Shown here one piece after another: positions 10,488 to 23,000 of a DNA stretch of 64,000 bases (the first letter of the stretch is position 1; each line of letters begins with the position of its first letter). The notes beneath the pieces are model-generated. The model was given only the letters and a program-made list of their open reading frames with translations, searched no databases and was not told the origin of the DNA. A program made the translations under genes and the position numbers. Source of the stretch: Volvox africanus (Eukaryota > Chlorophyta > Chlorophyceae > Chlamydomonadales > Volvocaceae); NCBI GenBank assembly GCA_030268105.1, contig BSDZ01000123.1, forward strand, positions 1-64,000, read 5' to 3'.

Positions 10488-13394
10488 TATAATACATGTT
10501 AAAAGCCGTATGACTAAACAAGGAAGTTGCATCCGCAAAAGATGTAGCTCGCTCAATCAGCACCCATTCCCTTGTTGGGCATCCATGCATTTATGGTCTT
10601 ATGCATATAAATTGTTCCGGCTCTCTTGCAACAGAGATGGGCGGGTAAAAATCGGTATGTATGAAGTAAGTAATGCAGACCAGCTTGGTACTTGGCTTGA
10701 AGTCTGGTTTATTAGGGGGTTCGTCGTTCCCATTCTAAGACCGTAATGACGTAGTTTTGAAATCCTAGTATAAAACGTAGCATAGCATACACAATCAACG
10801 TGGGTATGGATTGAAAGACCAAGATATTTAGGCAAGACGAGATCAGCTTGTAAGTCCACGACTTCTTTCAACTTCTGAGGATGTGAACATGGGTTTTAGT
10901 GGTGCTTTAACACAAGGACGCGCCCTTCCCTGCCATTGCCTAATCCTAAACTACCTAGTACATACATCGCTATCTCCCTTATGTTTGCCACTTACCTGCA
11001 AATGGCAAAACAAACACGAAAATAGCCAACATCTTGAATGACATCAACATCTTCGATTAACATTGCGCGAAAGGGTGGGAAAAAAGATTAGCAACCTCGT
11101 ATGTCGGTATAACCGCATGTACAACCGGATCTAAACAAGTGAATACGACATACTTTCTCATACTACATGACCCAAACTCACCAAGAGATGTTTTGAGATC
11201 ACCCCGAGGGCGTCTTTCGATAGCCGGGAGGTTTGGCTAATATGACGAGAGACGCTTGCGAGCCGCGCTACTTAAGGGATAGGTAGCCAAATGTGCTATT
11301 AGAGGTCATCGGCTTGGTTCTTGGTCAAGGCTTCTCGACTTGAGAAGCAGTTCTCACAAACAAACGATGAATACAACACACTGCAAATGTTCGCTTGGAA
11401 CTAAATAACCTGGCGGTTGATCCAGGGAGGGTGCGTCGAAGTAGATTGTGAAAGCGTTGCAACCGTGCCCACTGGCCCAAACCAGGGTTATAGCATTTAG
11501 AAGTCAAGGAGTCATATTCATACATACACGTATCCACCCTCTTGCTGCGTGAGGCTCCCTGAAGCCAGGCACCTACTTAAGAATCGAAAGAAACCCCTAC
11601 TAAAATGAAAACGGTTTCAGGAATGCTTATAGAACAATAAGTCTGATACATACGAAAGCTTGAAAAATCGGGTACCTCTAGGCAAAGGGTATCACAAACT
11701 TGCCGCATCACGCATCTGGAGACTAGTGAGTACCTGGATGGCATCTAGATTACAGCGGCATCTAGGTGCTTCCTAGCCCCCATCTCTATTAGCGAGCTTT
11801 GCCCCGGTCGGGACTCCGAACGTTTGAACTTTTTTCCAATAATGCCCGGGAAAGCGTTCGGCCGGCTCCGGAGACCCCCGAAATTTTTTTACCGCGCGAA
11901 GTGCGGCTTATTGGGGGCAGAAATATAGATATTCTCGTTTATAAATTTTATATTTGGGGGTCCCCGGAAAGGTTTTGCCGAAAGTAAGGTTCGATTCCGG
12001 GGACAGCGACTGCTGGTTCCGGAACCCTATAACTTGTAGCGGTTCGCAAGATCTATTGTCAATTGCGACAATCGACTGTCGATTGCACTCGTTGCCGAGA
12101 ACAAAATCTGGAAGTCGTACTTTTGTTGGCATCAGCAATCTTGCCAAAAACAACCAGTTACATACATATTAGTTTGTATTGGCAGCTCAGCGTCTGTGCG
12201 AAATTAGTTGCTTTTTGCAAAATTGCGGATGCGCGGCTAGGTCTCGATACGTGGGATACAACATATCGTGGGCATCACAAACTAAATTGATCTTAACAGG
12301 AGCCTCAGTTGCGATCTACTATAATCTCGGTATACCACTGTGTAGGGGACGTCACTATAAGTGGGACACCACGTTAAATGGCGTCGACGCAAAGCCGCCA
12401 AAGGTATTGCAAGTCGTATTGCGTCATACCGCGCTTGCTCAATTGTGCAGCTTTCTGGCTAACTATTTCACACAAAGATAGTGAAATCAGTACATGTTAA
12501 GCACATGCCATGCCAACCACTTGCCAAGCGTCATGGCAGCCATGCTTGGTCCCCACCATAACCATCTTTAGATATGAAGGCATCAAACTTGGATTTCGTC
12601 TGTCTGTGTTATGTATGCAGTGTGAGCCAACGCGGCACGTTCTAGAGAGGAATACGGCTTCTTGGGGACTGCTGTCCAGATGGGTTCAGCAACCAATCAA
12701 CTGCCTGCCTAAATGCGTTCCGTGCAATACGCCTAGGAATGTGTGCTGGAAGGGGTTTTCAATTTGGACTCCGGATTTCACAGGGATTGAAGCTCTGCAG
12801 TTCCATGATCCACATGCTTGCCTTTCTTTCGTGGTGAGCTTATCATGTCGAAGCTGATTAGGAAGGGAAGGGGCTGATGGATGGGGGAAGAGAGGGAGGG
12901 AGAGTCTGGTTTCTCCTTCCTACCTACCTACCTCCGTCCGTTTGTCTGTTCATCCATCCCTATACACAATGTCCCATAGTTAAGGTTAACCATTCGGACC
13001 TGTGGCATGCTATGCAAGGATATCCATAGGGTAATGGCCATTTCAGCTCTGTTACACTCACGCATATCGTGCAATGGGGCCTCGCTTGCAAAAGGAAGCC
13101 CGGTCAACCAAAATACCGACCACAGCGATCCATACGATGACCCAATTTAACCATGACATCATCATAGTGAAAAAACATGCATTGGTATGCGCTTAGTAAT
13201 GCCCGCCTGGAAACTATGTTGTCCTGTTTTGAAGCTCCCCAGATGCTCACAGACAGAACCTAAATCACCATTATATATCCTCGTATGTTACATCCATTCA
13301 GCATCATCTATTCATTCATGATTATCTGGTTAAGTCGAATGGCGCGATGGTTAACGGCGCGGTGCAGCTGGCAGGGCAATGAAACAAGTCATAA
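10488..13394. other. Unassigned sequence
   Basis: No protein family, RNA gene or repeat could be supported. Minor features: a small inverted repeat near 12063-12090 (CAATCGAC/GTCGATTG), a purine-rich stretch at 12865-12905 and a pyrimidine-rich stretch at 12910-12960. Open frames at 11799-12172 and 12510-12857 lack recognisable motifs. Confidence 0.45.
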
Positions 13395-13525
13395 TGCATG
13401 ACATATCAAACCAGCTAAATATATGCAAATATATTCATAACTAGTATGCATTTATTACGTTCGTCTATCACCTTGTAAAGTCGCATCGACCCACACATAG
13501 GTGATAATCAAAGTGTGATACAACA
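13395..13525 (-). mobile_element. Divergent LTR end (element D)
   Basis: The sequence resembles the first 130 bp of the family A LTR in minus orientation: ACCTTGTAAAGTCGCATCGA against CGCCTTGTAGGGTCGCATCG. It ends GATACAACA, immediately followed by the complement of a polypurine tract (ATTATCCCCCCGCCCC) at 13526-13542 and a hairpin (ATGCAGCATCCTCGCTGCAT). Confidence 0.6.
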
Positions 13526-13584
13526 ATTATCCCCCCGCCCCTATGCAGCATCCTCGCTGCATCGCACAGCATCGACTGCAAGGA

Positions 13585-14046
13585 TCATTTGGTCTGGGTG
13601 ACACGTATGCAGGCTTTCTCCAACAGGGGCTTCATATCCGGCGAAAAGTTATGTGCCGGTTCCCACGAATTATGCTCGCTTGAATACCCAGTCCACTTGA
13701 CCAGATACTTGTGCACCGTCCGCTTGCGTCAATGTCGACCCACGTGATGCACACAATAGTTCAATATCCGCTCAATATCATAATAAAACCTCTGTTTGCC
13801 TGCAATCCAGGTCTCAGGACCCGGTTCCACTGCTGCAGGGTGTTAGTTGTATCAGGGACAGATTCCGTACCACGATAAGGGTGTACGAGGGATACATGGA
13901 ACGTAGGGTGAATGGTCATATCAATGGGCAAAGCTAGTTCAACTGCTACATTCCCAACCATGCACGCAACGGCATATGGACCGATCCAGCAGGGCAATAG
14001 TTTTTGGGACCCTTCAGCAAGTGAGCATAGGTTTTTAGTGCTCAGC
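13585..14046 (-). pseudogene. Ty3/gypsy integrase C-terminus and chromodomain remnant (element D)
   Basis: Read on the minus strand it gives [36 protein letters not shown] and then, after a frameshift, a chromodomain with [17 protein letters not shown], ending in TGA at 13585. These match the C-terminus of the A3 polyprotein. The copy is truncated at 14046 and has lost the frame between the two parts. Confidence 0.8.
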
Positions 14047-14480
14047 AAACCCTATAACAACGAATTTGTGCGTTAGCTCGCGTTAAGCTCGTGTTAGGGA
14101 CCCCTAACACGAGCCTAACGTGAGCTTAACGTGAACAAACACAAGTTTACGCAAAGCCTAACGCAAAGAAAACGCATTGTGTTATTTTTTGCGTATCACT
14201 GACTCAATCCTAACGCACCCTAACACAAACGAAAATAATTTTTTTGTGAGGGACGAATATTTTTGCGTTTACTTTGCGTTAGCTTACACAACCTAACGCA
14301 AACTTACACAATGTCATTCACGCTCAGATAGATTCTAAGGTGTGCGTTAGGCCTAACGCACCGCAAGCGTTAGAGACCCACGCGCAAGCAAAAAAACAAA
14401 GCGTGCATGGAAGGTAACGCACTAAAAGTTCTCTAACGCACAATTCACACAGGCTAAGTGCGCATTAACGTGAATTAACG
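14047..14480. repeat. Palindrome-rich block of dispersed TAACGCA/TGCGTTA motifs
   Basis: The motif TAACG or its complement recurs many times in both orientations over about 430 bp. There is a long imperfect inverted repeat at about 14070-14130 with a 13-bp perfect core (GCTCGTGTTAGGG, 2-bp loop, CCCTAACACGAGC at about 14087-14114), and a perfect 20-bp palindrome GTGCGTTAGGCCTAACGCAC at 14342-14361. No coding potential. It could be a foldback-type or MITE-like element, or a decayed satellite. Confidence 0.6.
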
Positions 14481-15154
14481 CGCTTGAATGCATGTTTCCG
14501 TATGCTGCGAATAATGCGTACACAGCAAGTGGTTGTGGATTGCGTAAAAGCTTTAAATGCATGTAACTCACATATTCGCACACTTTTGCAAGGTCTTACA
14601 CACGCGATAGCAACATTTGCACCACTTTCACTTTGTGTACGAGGCAGATTCGCATTCTTGCTCACTGTAACTACTTTGGTTGTTCTGGTTATTTCTTTAT
14701 TGTTTCAGTTATCATTCCTTTTTCCGCGTGTGTAGGATAGGGGGGTACATCACCCGTGGCCAATAACCTGGCAGTCCCTACCTTCCCCGGTGTTTCAGGG
14801 CACCCTCATCCAGTCTCCCATGCCAACTTCTCCAAAATCAGTGGTTTTCCCAGGTTCAGCACCCACCACCAGCATCCAGCGGAATCTGCCGAATTAACTA
14901 AGGCGTCAACTCCGCTACTGGTCAACTCGCAGGTCACTTTAATTGGGGTCGTCACCGTCCATCGACATGGGGGCACCCTGCCCTTAACTATAGGGTCTTT
15001 GGCCCGCTCTCGGTCGGGGAAGAACCTGGAACTCCAGGGGCATATTAGTCGTGCCATAACAGTTGTGCCTGAACACGTTCCTGTTTTTGTTTGCTGTTTT
15101 ACCCACCCGCTGCAGAATTTTTTTTGTGTGTACGGAAACTATCCTGTTGTAATG
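14481..15154. other. Unassigned sequence left of element A1
   Basis: A plus-strand frame (from 14756) runs into the adjacent LTR and is not convincing as a gene. A G-rich run (GATAGGGGGG) lies near 14738-14747. I recognise nothing further. Confidence 0.4.
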
Positions 15155-15978
15155 TGTTGTGCTACGGTTCGTTTCCCACCGATGCGTAGGTCGATGCGAC
15201 CCTACAAGGCGAAGTTATCTTGATGAACGCATGAATGATTATTGCATATGAATGAACCTGCATGATATAGATGTATTCGCATACATTTATATATGCATTT
15301 GGCATGTTATCATTATCCATCGCGACATCGCATCATGGCAAATCCGCCTAGCATGCATGAAATACCGAATCATTGAAGTGCGCATTATGCTCGTGCTATG
15401 AAACGATAAGTAATATTATTTGATATAATATTACTTCATTACAGCACACGTTGAGAGCGCCGCACTCGTCGCGATGCATGCCTTGCAACCGAATATCGTT
15501 ATTCAGACCCTTGCATCATGCGAATGCCGGAAAGGCTTATACGTTGTTATGCTTGGACATCGCCTATACGCAGTAGGGTTGTCACACTTAGGATCGGCCT
15601 CCTAGTGTGAATCGTACGACATTGCAATGCTACGAGTATAACAGATGCGAGGACGGCTAAGCAAAAAAAGACATTCGATACCGGAGAACACTCGTGTGTT
15701 CTACACTATAATCACTATACGCTATTCTACTTAGCCCGAGCTAAGCCTAAACTTCGCTTATCACCGCCGCGTGATGATTGCTTGCTTCCGGCGCTGACGG
15801 CGATTTCGTCCATTGCACCGCTTCGATCTGTAAGACTGTAAGTTATATCTCTTCTTGTCTTGAAGTCTTCCGCTGTCTCTGTTTGCTCGCGCTTGCCTTG
15901 CTGTACTTGCAAGTGCTCGCGCATCGGTGTCGAAAGCCTTCAGACGTGCATGAGCAAACACGAAGGAGAGGTACAACA
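15155..15978 (+). repeat. Family A 5' LTR of A1
   Basis: 824 bp, from TGTTGTGCTACGG to GAGGTACAACA, with TG...CA ends. It carries the family palindromes, although the CCGAATA/TATTCAG palindrome near 15490 has one mismatch. Confidence 0.9.
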
Positions 15979-16045
15979 AATTGGTATCGAGACAGGTTCG
16001 TTGCCTAACTGTCTCTCTTTGTCTAATCGGAAGTAGGTTCTTTCT

Positions 16046-16479
16046 ATGGCGAGTTCCAGCGACGAACCACGAGGACCGCTAGATACTTTTGCTGAAGACC
16101 TAGGCCGCGCCATTTTGGACGCCGCCGCTTCCGGTTTGTAATTGTTTAATTGCTTTTACTTAGATTGCTGCACTTGTTGTGTAAGTGTACGCTCTGAGTC
16201 GCAGGTAATCTCAGTGCACCGGCATTGCTTGCCGCGGCGACTGAGACCGGCTTTCGTCCGGACCATTTGGTGACTCTCATCGCCCAAACTACGGAGATCA
16301 GGACTCAGCTGGGCAAGTACTTGCTGAGTTTACTGAATCTTCTCAAGAGTACTGTCGGTAGGCTCACTGAATCACTTTGTACTCTTGCCTTTGCGATAGA
16401 AGTCGGCTTCTATTACGCAAACCTAGGGTATCGTTTCGTGCTCCATGTCCGTGAAACACGACGATACACCGCACACTAG
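16046..16479 (+). CDS. Spliced leader ORF upstream of gag (A1)
   Basis: Proposed exons are 16046-16133 (88 nt, starts MASSSDEPRGPLDTFAEDLG) and 16205-16479. The 71-nt intron is GTTTGT...GTCGCAG. Unspliced, exon 1 meets TAA two codons after the donor. Splicing gives a protein of about 120 residues with a leucine-rich second half (LLSLLNLLKSTV). It overlaps the gag ATG in another frame. No family is recognised. Confidence 0.5.
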
Positions 16480-17680
16480 CCTAGCTAGCCAACCCGATTT
16501 TGTTGTGGCTGCTAGAGCACCGGATAGAGGTCTTGAGACTGTTGGCACGCGAGCCACTCAAGAGCCCCTTGTCCTTCAGACCCCTGCTCACTTAATTGTG
16601 CCGCATTCAGCAGTTAATACGAATATGGACAACACTGCTGGACCAAGGGTTCTGCCATTACCTCAAGCTCGAGGGCATGATGACATCCCTGAGGTGATGA
16701 GATTGTCAATTCCCGTTCCTAGGCTCAATATCTCGCTAACTGAAAAGACAGCAGGACATAGCATAGCCGATGCAACTCGTGCGTACGTGCGTGACGCTAA
16801 AAAGTATCTCCAGGCTGTTCATGGTGGCGATAATGATGGTATCAGGTGTCTCTTCGTTGGTAACACCCTCGAGGGCTCAGCAAAGGACTGGTATCGCGAA
16901 TGGACCACCGCCCGGGGCGACTATACCTTTGACGAGTTGGTCGCCGCTTTGCTCGCACGGTTCGCTACTGAGGTTCAAGCACGTGATGTGGAGGCTCGTA
17001 AGGTTTTGGCAGCCGGTAGCTACCACATGCGTCGGGGTGAAAATGTACCTGCGTACCAGTCACGCTTCGAAGCACTTGTGACCCCCATTGCTGATCTCAC
17101 TGAAACCGAGCGTGTCTTTTGGTTTAAGCGAGGCCTGACGAAACTTTTGGCTAAATGGTGCGCTACTGACTTGGCTGGGGTGCCGATCAAGTCGTATGAT
17201 GCCTTGGTCACTTTTGCTAAGGGTACGGAGATACGACTCCTTGCCGGTGAGGAAGAAGTCAAGTCTGTCCCTCGTGCAAATGCCATGCAAGTGCAGGATC
17301 CGCTTGGGGAAGCTGTAGCTCTTGACCAGGAACTCGGAGCGACCCGCCCCACGCCTACTGCCGCAACGCGACGCAGCAACCGGCAACGCCAGGCGCGCGG
17401 GGGCGCTAGCTCGGGTGTCCGCGGGTCAGGAGGAGCAGGTCCGAGCTCGGACCCAGCTAAGAGCAGGAAGCGTGGTGGTGCGCCGTCGTCGGCAGCCGCA
17501 CAGCGCTCTGACCCCAATGCGAAGCGGACTCGCATGGATGACTCGTTTATGCCAAAATGGAATTGCAATCGTTCTGAATTCGAACGTCGGAAAGCGGCCA
17601 ATGTTTGTCTACGGTGCGCGGAGAGTCATCCTACGAAGGATTGCCCGTTACTGCCACCGTTTGTACCTCAGCCGAAATAG
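16445..17680 (+). CDS. gag: Gag polyprotein of A1
   Basis: 411 codons from ATG to TAG. It contains the retrotransposon Gag capsid core with SIADATRAYVRDAKKYLQAV, RCLFVGNTLEGSAKDWY and VFWFKRGLTKLLAKWC, a basic Gly/Ser-rich stretch (about residues 300-365), and a C-terminal zinc knuckle CLRCAESHPTKDC with C-x2-C-x3-H-x4-C spacing. Gag forms the particle that packages element RNA. The frame is open throughout, and the downstream pol frame follows the TAG without a frame change. Confidence 0.88.
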   Translation: MSVKHDDTPHTSLASQPDFVVAARAPDRGLETVGTRATQEPLVLQTPAHLIVPHSAVNTNMDNTAGPRVLPLPQARGHDDIPEVMRLSIPVPRLNISLTEKTAGHSIADATRAYVRDAKKYLQAVHGGDNDGIRCLFVGNTLEGSAKDWYREWTTARGDYTFDELVAALLARFATEVQARDVEARKVLAAGSYHMRRGENVPAYQSRFEALVTPIADLTETERVFWFKRGLTKLLAKWCATDLAGVPIKSYDALVTFAKGTEIRLLAGEEEVKSVPRANAMQVQDPLGEAVALDQELGATRPTPTAATRRSNRQRQARGGASSGVRGSGGAGPSSDPAKSRKRGGAPSSAAAQRSDPNAKRTRMDDSFMPKWNCNRSEFERRKAANVCLRCAESHPTKDCPLLPPFVPQPK

Positions 17681-19924
17681 GGGCTTGCCTGGGTTCCTGT
17701 GGAGGGGGCACCGCCCGGGATTTCTGAACTAACGCGTGGTCGGTGGTCATCCTTACGGCCAGCCGTGAAGGCATTGTTGCCTTGCGTACTTGGACACATC
17801 GAGCGAGTTATTGTGCGACGCATCACGCTTGACGGACGCACGGGACTTCTCTACTTCGATCCGTTGTGTAATTTGTTTACACCTCGCCGTCCCCTGTCGT
17901 CTATCGATCTGTCTAACCACGTGGTTTTGTTCATCCCCTCGTCTCTGCGTGAGATTTCGGAACAGTTGGCCGTTTATAGGAGATGTAGGCGTCAATATCC
18001 AGGCACCGCCGCATGTGTATTACTCCCCGCTTTCTGTCGGTGCAAGGCAGAGGCATCGTTAAGGGGTATGCGGCGTGTCCACCGGCTCGAGCCGGGCACC
18101 GTTTTGTTAAATGGTGTGGATCGGGAGGGTACGCTGGCTCCGTGGCCAGGCACATCCTACTCGGTTGACGTTTGGTACTGAAGCTCCTGATGAGGGTGCC
18201 GTAGGTTACGGACCCGCCTAACGTTATCTGCTGGGCAGTCGCTCGCAGATAACCGTGTCCCAGTGGTTCAGATCGGTTTGAATGGCCGTACTCTGAAGGC
18301 ACTTGTTGACACCGGTGCCAGCGACGACTTCATCTCTGTCGCAGAGGTGAATGCGCTGGGGTTGACCCCAGAGTCGTCTGATTGTCCACAGGTTACCCTT
18401 GCTGACGGGGGTAAGCATCCCATCGTGGGCAGGATTACCCTTAGCCTATCGATAGGCCCTTTGCATGTTGTGACCCGGCCGTACGTGCTGCAGGGCTTAG
18501 CAGAGACTGCACCGTACATAATGGGGTCTTCGACATTACGGCAGTACCGCGCGCGCATCGACATGGAGACCGCAACCCTGCATATGTGCAAGGGTACTTG
18601 TTGTACCTCTCGTTCGCGTTTGCTCATAAGTATCTGCACGTCTGAAGGCTTTCGACACCGATGCGTGAGCACTTGCAAGTACAACAAGGCAAGCGCGAGC
18701 AAACAGAGACAGCGGAAGACTTCAAGACAAGAAGAGATATAACTTACAGTCTTACAGATCGGTGCGGTGCAATGGACGCAATCACCGTCAGCGCCGGAAG
18801 AAAGCAATCATCACGCGGCGGTGATAGCGAAGTTTAGGCTTAGCTCGGGCTAAGTAGAGTAGCATATAGCAATGATAATGTAGAACACACGAGTGTTCTC
18901 CTGTGTCGAATATCTTATCTTGCTTAGCCGTCTGTTATACTCGTATAGCCGTCTGTTATAACGTCCTCGCATCTGTTATACTCGTAGCATCCCGATGCCG
19001 TACGATTCACACTAGGAGGCCGATCCTAAGTGTGACAACCCTACTGCGTATAGGCGATGTCCATGTATAACAACGTATAAGCCTTTCCGGCATTCGCATG
19101 ATGCAAGGGTCCGAATAACGATATTCGGTTGCAAGGCATGCATCGCGACGAGTGCGGCGCTCTCAACGTGTGCTGTAATGAAGTAATATTATATCAAATA
19201 ATATTACTTATCGTTTCGTAGCACGAGCATAATGCGCACTTCAATGATTCGGTAATCCATGCATGCTAGGCGGATTTGCCATGATGTGATGTCGCGATGG
19301 ATAATGATAACATGCCAAATGCATATATAAATGTATGCGAATACATCTATATCATGCAGGTTCATTCATATGCAATAGTCATTCATGCGTTCATCAAGAT
19401 AACACTTCACCTCGTAGGGTCGCATCAACCTACGTATCGGCGGGAAATGAACCGTAGCACAACAGTACTCTGTCGATTAAGGTACCTTTCATGTCGTTCG
19501 AACATGTCACACCAAAGGAGGGCGAAGCTGAGGCGGTGCCTATGGTTAATTTCGCTGTGACCGCAATGGCCGCGCGAATCAAACCAGAGCTAGTCGGGCG
19601 TAAGGAGGCCGTCCGTTTGTTACGGAAGGGTGCCCACGGACTGCTTTTGAGGCCGCGGGTGGGCTGTTGTGCCACCACCGTGCAGATTTCAATATATCCT
19701 GAGGTTGAGGCCCTACTGTCGCAGTATGAGGACGTCTTTAAAGATATCCCTGGCCTACCACCTATGCGTCCTGTTGATCACACAATCCCTCTTATGCCTG
19801 GAGCGCAGCCTATGGCCCAGCCAATTTACAGGTAGAGTCCATTGGAGCTGGACGAGGTGAAGCGCCAGGTGACGGATTTGCTCGCGAAGGGTATGATACG
19901 CCCCAGCACATCCCCGTATTCTGC
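17681..19924 (+). pseudogene. pol: Truncated pol of A1, interrupted by solo LTR
   Basis: After the gag TAG the frame covers the pre-protease domain (PSSLREISEQLAVYRR, CVLLPAF), a one-base insertion at about 18179 (TGGTACTGAAGC), the protease with DTGASDDFI (about 18308), and its following region. A solo LTR splits it at 18598. It resumes at 19465, meets TAG in the QPIYR region (about 19833) and is cut at 19924 just before the RT palm. Confidence 0.85.
18599..19464 (-). mobile_element. Solo family A LTR inserted in A1 pol
   Basis: 866 bp, minus orientation, flanked by GTACT at 18594-18598 and 19465-19469. Removing it restores the pol sequence GGGTACTCTGTCG. It is about 40 bp longer than other LTRs, mainly from a local duplication of GCCGTCTGTTAT near 18922-18960. 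It is the product of LTR-LTR recombination. Confidence 0.93.
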
Positions 19925-20058
19925 GTTCATCAAGATAACACTTCGCCTTGTAGGGTCGCATCGACCTACACATCGGAGGGAAACGAACCGTAGCACAACA
20001 ATTATCCCCCCTCCCGTATGCAGCGTCCTCGCTGCTTCATACAGCCTCGACTGCAGGG

Positions 20059-23000
20059 TCATTGGGCTTGCGTGGCACGTTTGCGGGCTTCCTCGAGCAG
20101 GGGCTTCATGTCCTGCGAGAAGTTGCGTGCCGGTTCCCATGAGTTGTGCTCGCTGGTATACCCTGTCCACTTGACCAAGTACTCGTGTACTGTCCGCTTA
20201 CGTCGGTGTCGGCCCACACGATGTGCGCGATAATCTAACACCCGCTCCACATCGTAAAACTTCTGTTTACCAGTGATCCAGGTCTCGGGAACTGGTTCTA
20301 TCGCTGCGGGGGCGTTAGCAGGCTCAGGGACGGGTTCCGTACCACGATAAGGACGAACAAGCGATACGTGAAACGTGGGGTGAATGGTCATATCAGCGGG
20401 CAATGCAAGCTCCACAGCCACATTCCCAACCATGCGCATGACAGGATACGGACCAATCCAGCGGGGTAAGAGTTTTCGGGATCCGTCGGCCAAGGAACGC
20501 AAGTTCTTGGTGCTTAGCAACACGAGTTTCCCTTCCGAAAACGTCACATCCTGCTTGGATTTGTTGTAGTATTCCGTCGTTCGTTGCTGCGCCGCGTCCA
20601 AACATGACTTCGCGTCTGTGATTCGGGACATTAAAAACTTGGCAAAAAGTTTAGCAGCAGGCACGTTCACTTCCAACTCACGCCACACGGGTAGCGCGGG
20701 ATGAAACCCGTAGTTGAGAAAGAACGGACTTTTGCCTGTAGAGCGGTTAATAGCGTTGTTAAGCGCGAATTCTGCCGCAGTCAAATACGTATCCCAAACG
20801 AGAGGTGTGCGACCAGCATAATTGCGCAACATATCACCCAACGTGCGGTTTGTGCGTTCGGTTTGACCATCAGTCTGCGGGTGGTACGCTGTGCTCAGGT
20901 TGACACGCATGCCAACTAGCTTGCAGAGTGCTTCCCAAAACTTAGACGTGAACTGTCCACCGCGGTCCGAGATCACATTTTTGGGAACCCCGTGTAACCG
21001 AACCACATTGTCGAAAAACAAACGTGCGGTTTGCTCAGCCGTGCAGGATGATGTGCATGGTGCTAGGTGGACCATCTTAGTCAGGCGATCGACCATTACG
21101 AACACCGCATCATATCCCCCCTCAGTTTTGGGCAGCGCGACTATGAAGTCCATGGAAACACTTTCCCAAGGCGCATCCGGGACAGGCAACGGTTGCAACA
21201 ACCCATGACCCTTACCGGACAAAGCCTTATTGCGCTGGCACAGACTGCATGTCTGTACGAAGTTCGCCGCATCGTTAGCCAAACGAGGCCACCAAAAGGA
21301 ACGTTGCACCAACTCGACCAACCGCTTGCTACCAGGGTGTCCTGCTAACGGGTCCTCGTGGAACCACGCAAGGATGTCGTAGCGTAGCGCGTCGTCGTTC
21401 GGAACGACGATTTGCGTAGCTGCACCCTCCGTCCGTAGCCAAAGGCCATTCTGCTTGCGAAGGTTTTCTACATTAGGCGGTTCTGAGAACCAGGCATCAG
21501 CATTGTAGGCCACCTTCAACCGCTCCGCGAGGTCCGTCGTGATCGGCACCTCCTCGTTATGCGGTCGCACGACGGGCGCTGCTAAAATTGCAGCGTGTAG
21601 CAACGGATGTCGACTGAGAGCATCGGCAATATTTAGTTTACCAGAAATGTACTCCCAGGTGCAGTCGAACCTAGCTAGGTATTCCATCCACCTAGCCTGA
21701 CGGCGGTTCAACGTCGGAACGCTTTGCAAAAACGTTAGGGGCTTGTGGTCAGTCTTTAAAGTAAATGGGCGTCCCTCGAGGTAACAGTGCCATTCCTTTA
21801 AAGCATGCAGCACTGCCAGAAGCTCCTGTTCCCCGGTGGTGTAGCAAATCTCCGCACCAGAAAACTTCTTACTCGTGAAAGTGATCAGTCGCCCTTTCTG
21901 TAACAATACAGCGCCACTTCCAAATACTGAGGCATCAGACACTACCTCAACATGAAACGGCAACGAGTAATCAGGGAATGCAAGGGTGACATCTTCGGCA
22001 ACGGTTCGCTTGAGCTGTTCGAATGCCCGCTGGCATTGCAACGTCCACGACTTGAGCGAAACAAAAACGCCTTTGCGAGTTAAGTTAGTAAGCGGGGCCG
22101 CAATGATGGAATATTTTTCAATGAACTTCCGGAAATAATTGGTCAAGCCAAGGAACTTACGCAGCTCCGTGAGGTTCTGAGGCGCGGGCCAATCGCGAAC
22201 CACGGCGACCTTCCGCGGGTCCATCTTCACACCAGTGGCCGACACAATGTGGCCCAAATATTCCACCTGAGGCTGCGCCCAAAAGCATTTGGCGCGTTTA
22301 GCAAACAATTGCTCCCGCCTCATAACGTCAAGCACAAGCCGAAGATGCTCCAAGTGCTCCTCGCGCGTCTTAGAATAAACCAAGATGTCATCCAGGTAGC
22401 AAACAACGAACCTGTCGATAAACGGCCTAAACATTCGGTCCATAACCGCCTGAAACGTTGCAGGGGCATTAGTCAAACCAAACGATAGAACCGTATACTC
22501 AAAGTGACCGAAGGGCGTCCGAAAAGCGGTTTTCGGGATATCAGAGGCAGCGATGCGAATCTGATTATAGCCCTGTTGCAAGTCAATCGAGGAAAAATAA
22601 GCCGAGCCCTTCAGCTTATCCAACAGGTCGTCAACGCGTGGCAAAGGGTAGCGATTTTTCACCGTACTCGCATTCAACTCCCGGTAATCGATGCACATGT
22701 GCAAGGTCCCATCCTTCTTACCGACGAACAAAATCGGTGCAGAATACGGGGATGTGCTGGGGCGTATCATACCCTTCGCGAGCAAATCCGTCACCTGGCG
22801 CTTTACCTCGTCCAGCTCCAATGGACTCAACCTGTACATTGGCCGGGCCGTAGGCTGCGCTCCAGGCATGAGAGGGATTGTGTGATCAACAGGACGCATA
22901 GGTGGTAGGCCAGGGATATCTTGAAAGACGTCCTCATACTGCGACAGTAGGGCCTCAACCTCAGGATAGACAGAAATCTGCGCGGTGGTGGCACAACAGC

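Larger units (their letters stand above)
15155..19924 (+). mobile_element. Ty3/gypsy chromovirus-type element A1 (3'-truncated)
   Basis: Family A element with 5' LTR 15155-15978, primer binding site TTGGTATCGAGACAGG just after it, leader ORF, intact-length gag, and pol up to the start of RT. Pol is interrupted by a solo LTR (18599-19464) and cut off at 19924, where it joins the truncated LTR of A2. The 5-bp flank at 15150-15154 is TAATG. The matching right flank is lost. Confidence 0.9.

Noticed and set aside
11988..11998. GGTTCGATTCC resembling a tRNA B-box
   Set aside because: No acceptor stem, anticodon arm or A-box could be placed around it.
12510..12857. 115-codon plus-strand ORF
   Set aside because: No recognisable domain on either strand; a weak resemblance of the minus strand to retroelement sequence was too poor to report.
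14756..15223. 155-codon plus-strand ORF
   Set aside because: It ends inside the A1 LTR and has no recognisable domain; likely chance.
17020..17601. Long minus-strand ORF opposite gag, repeated at 24226-24774 (plus), 36199-36780 and 44211-44792
   Set aside because: It is the antisense shadow of the conserved gag frame; its conservation follows from gag conservation and it shows no domain.
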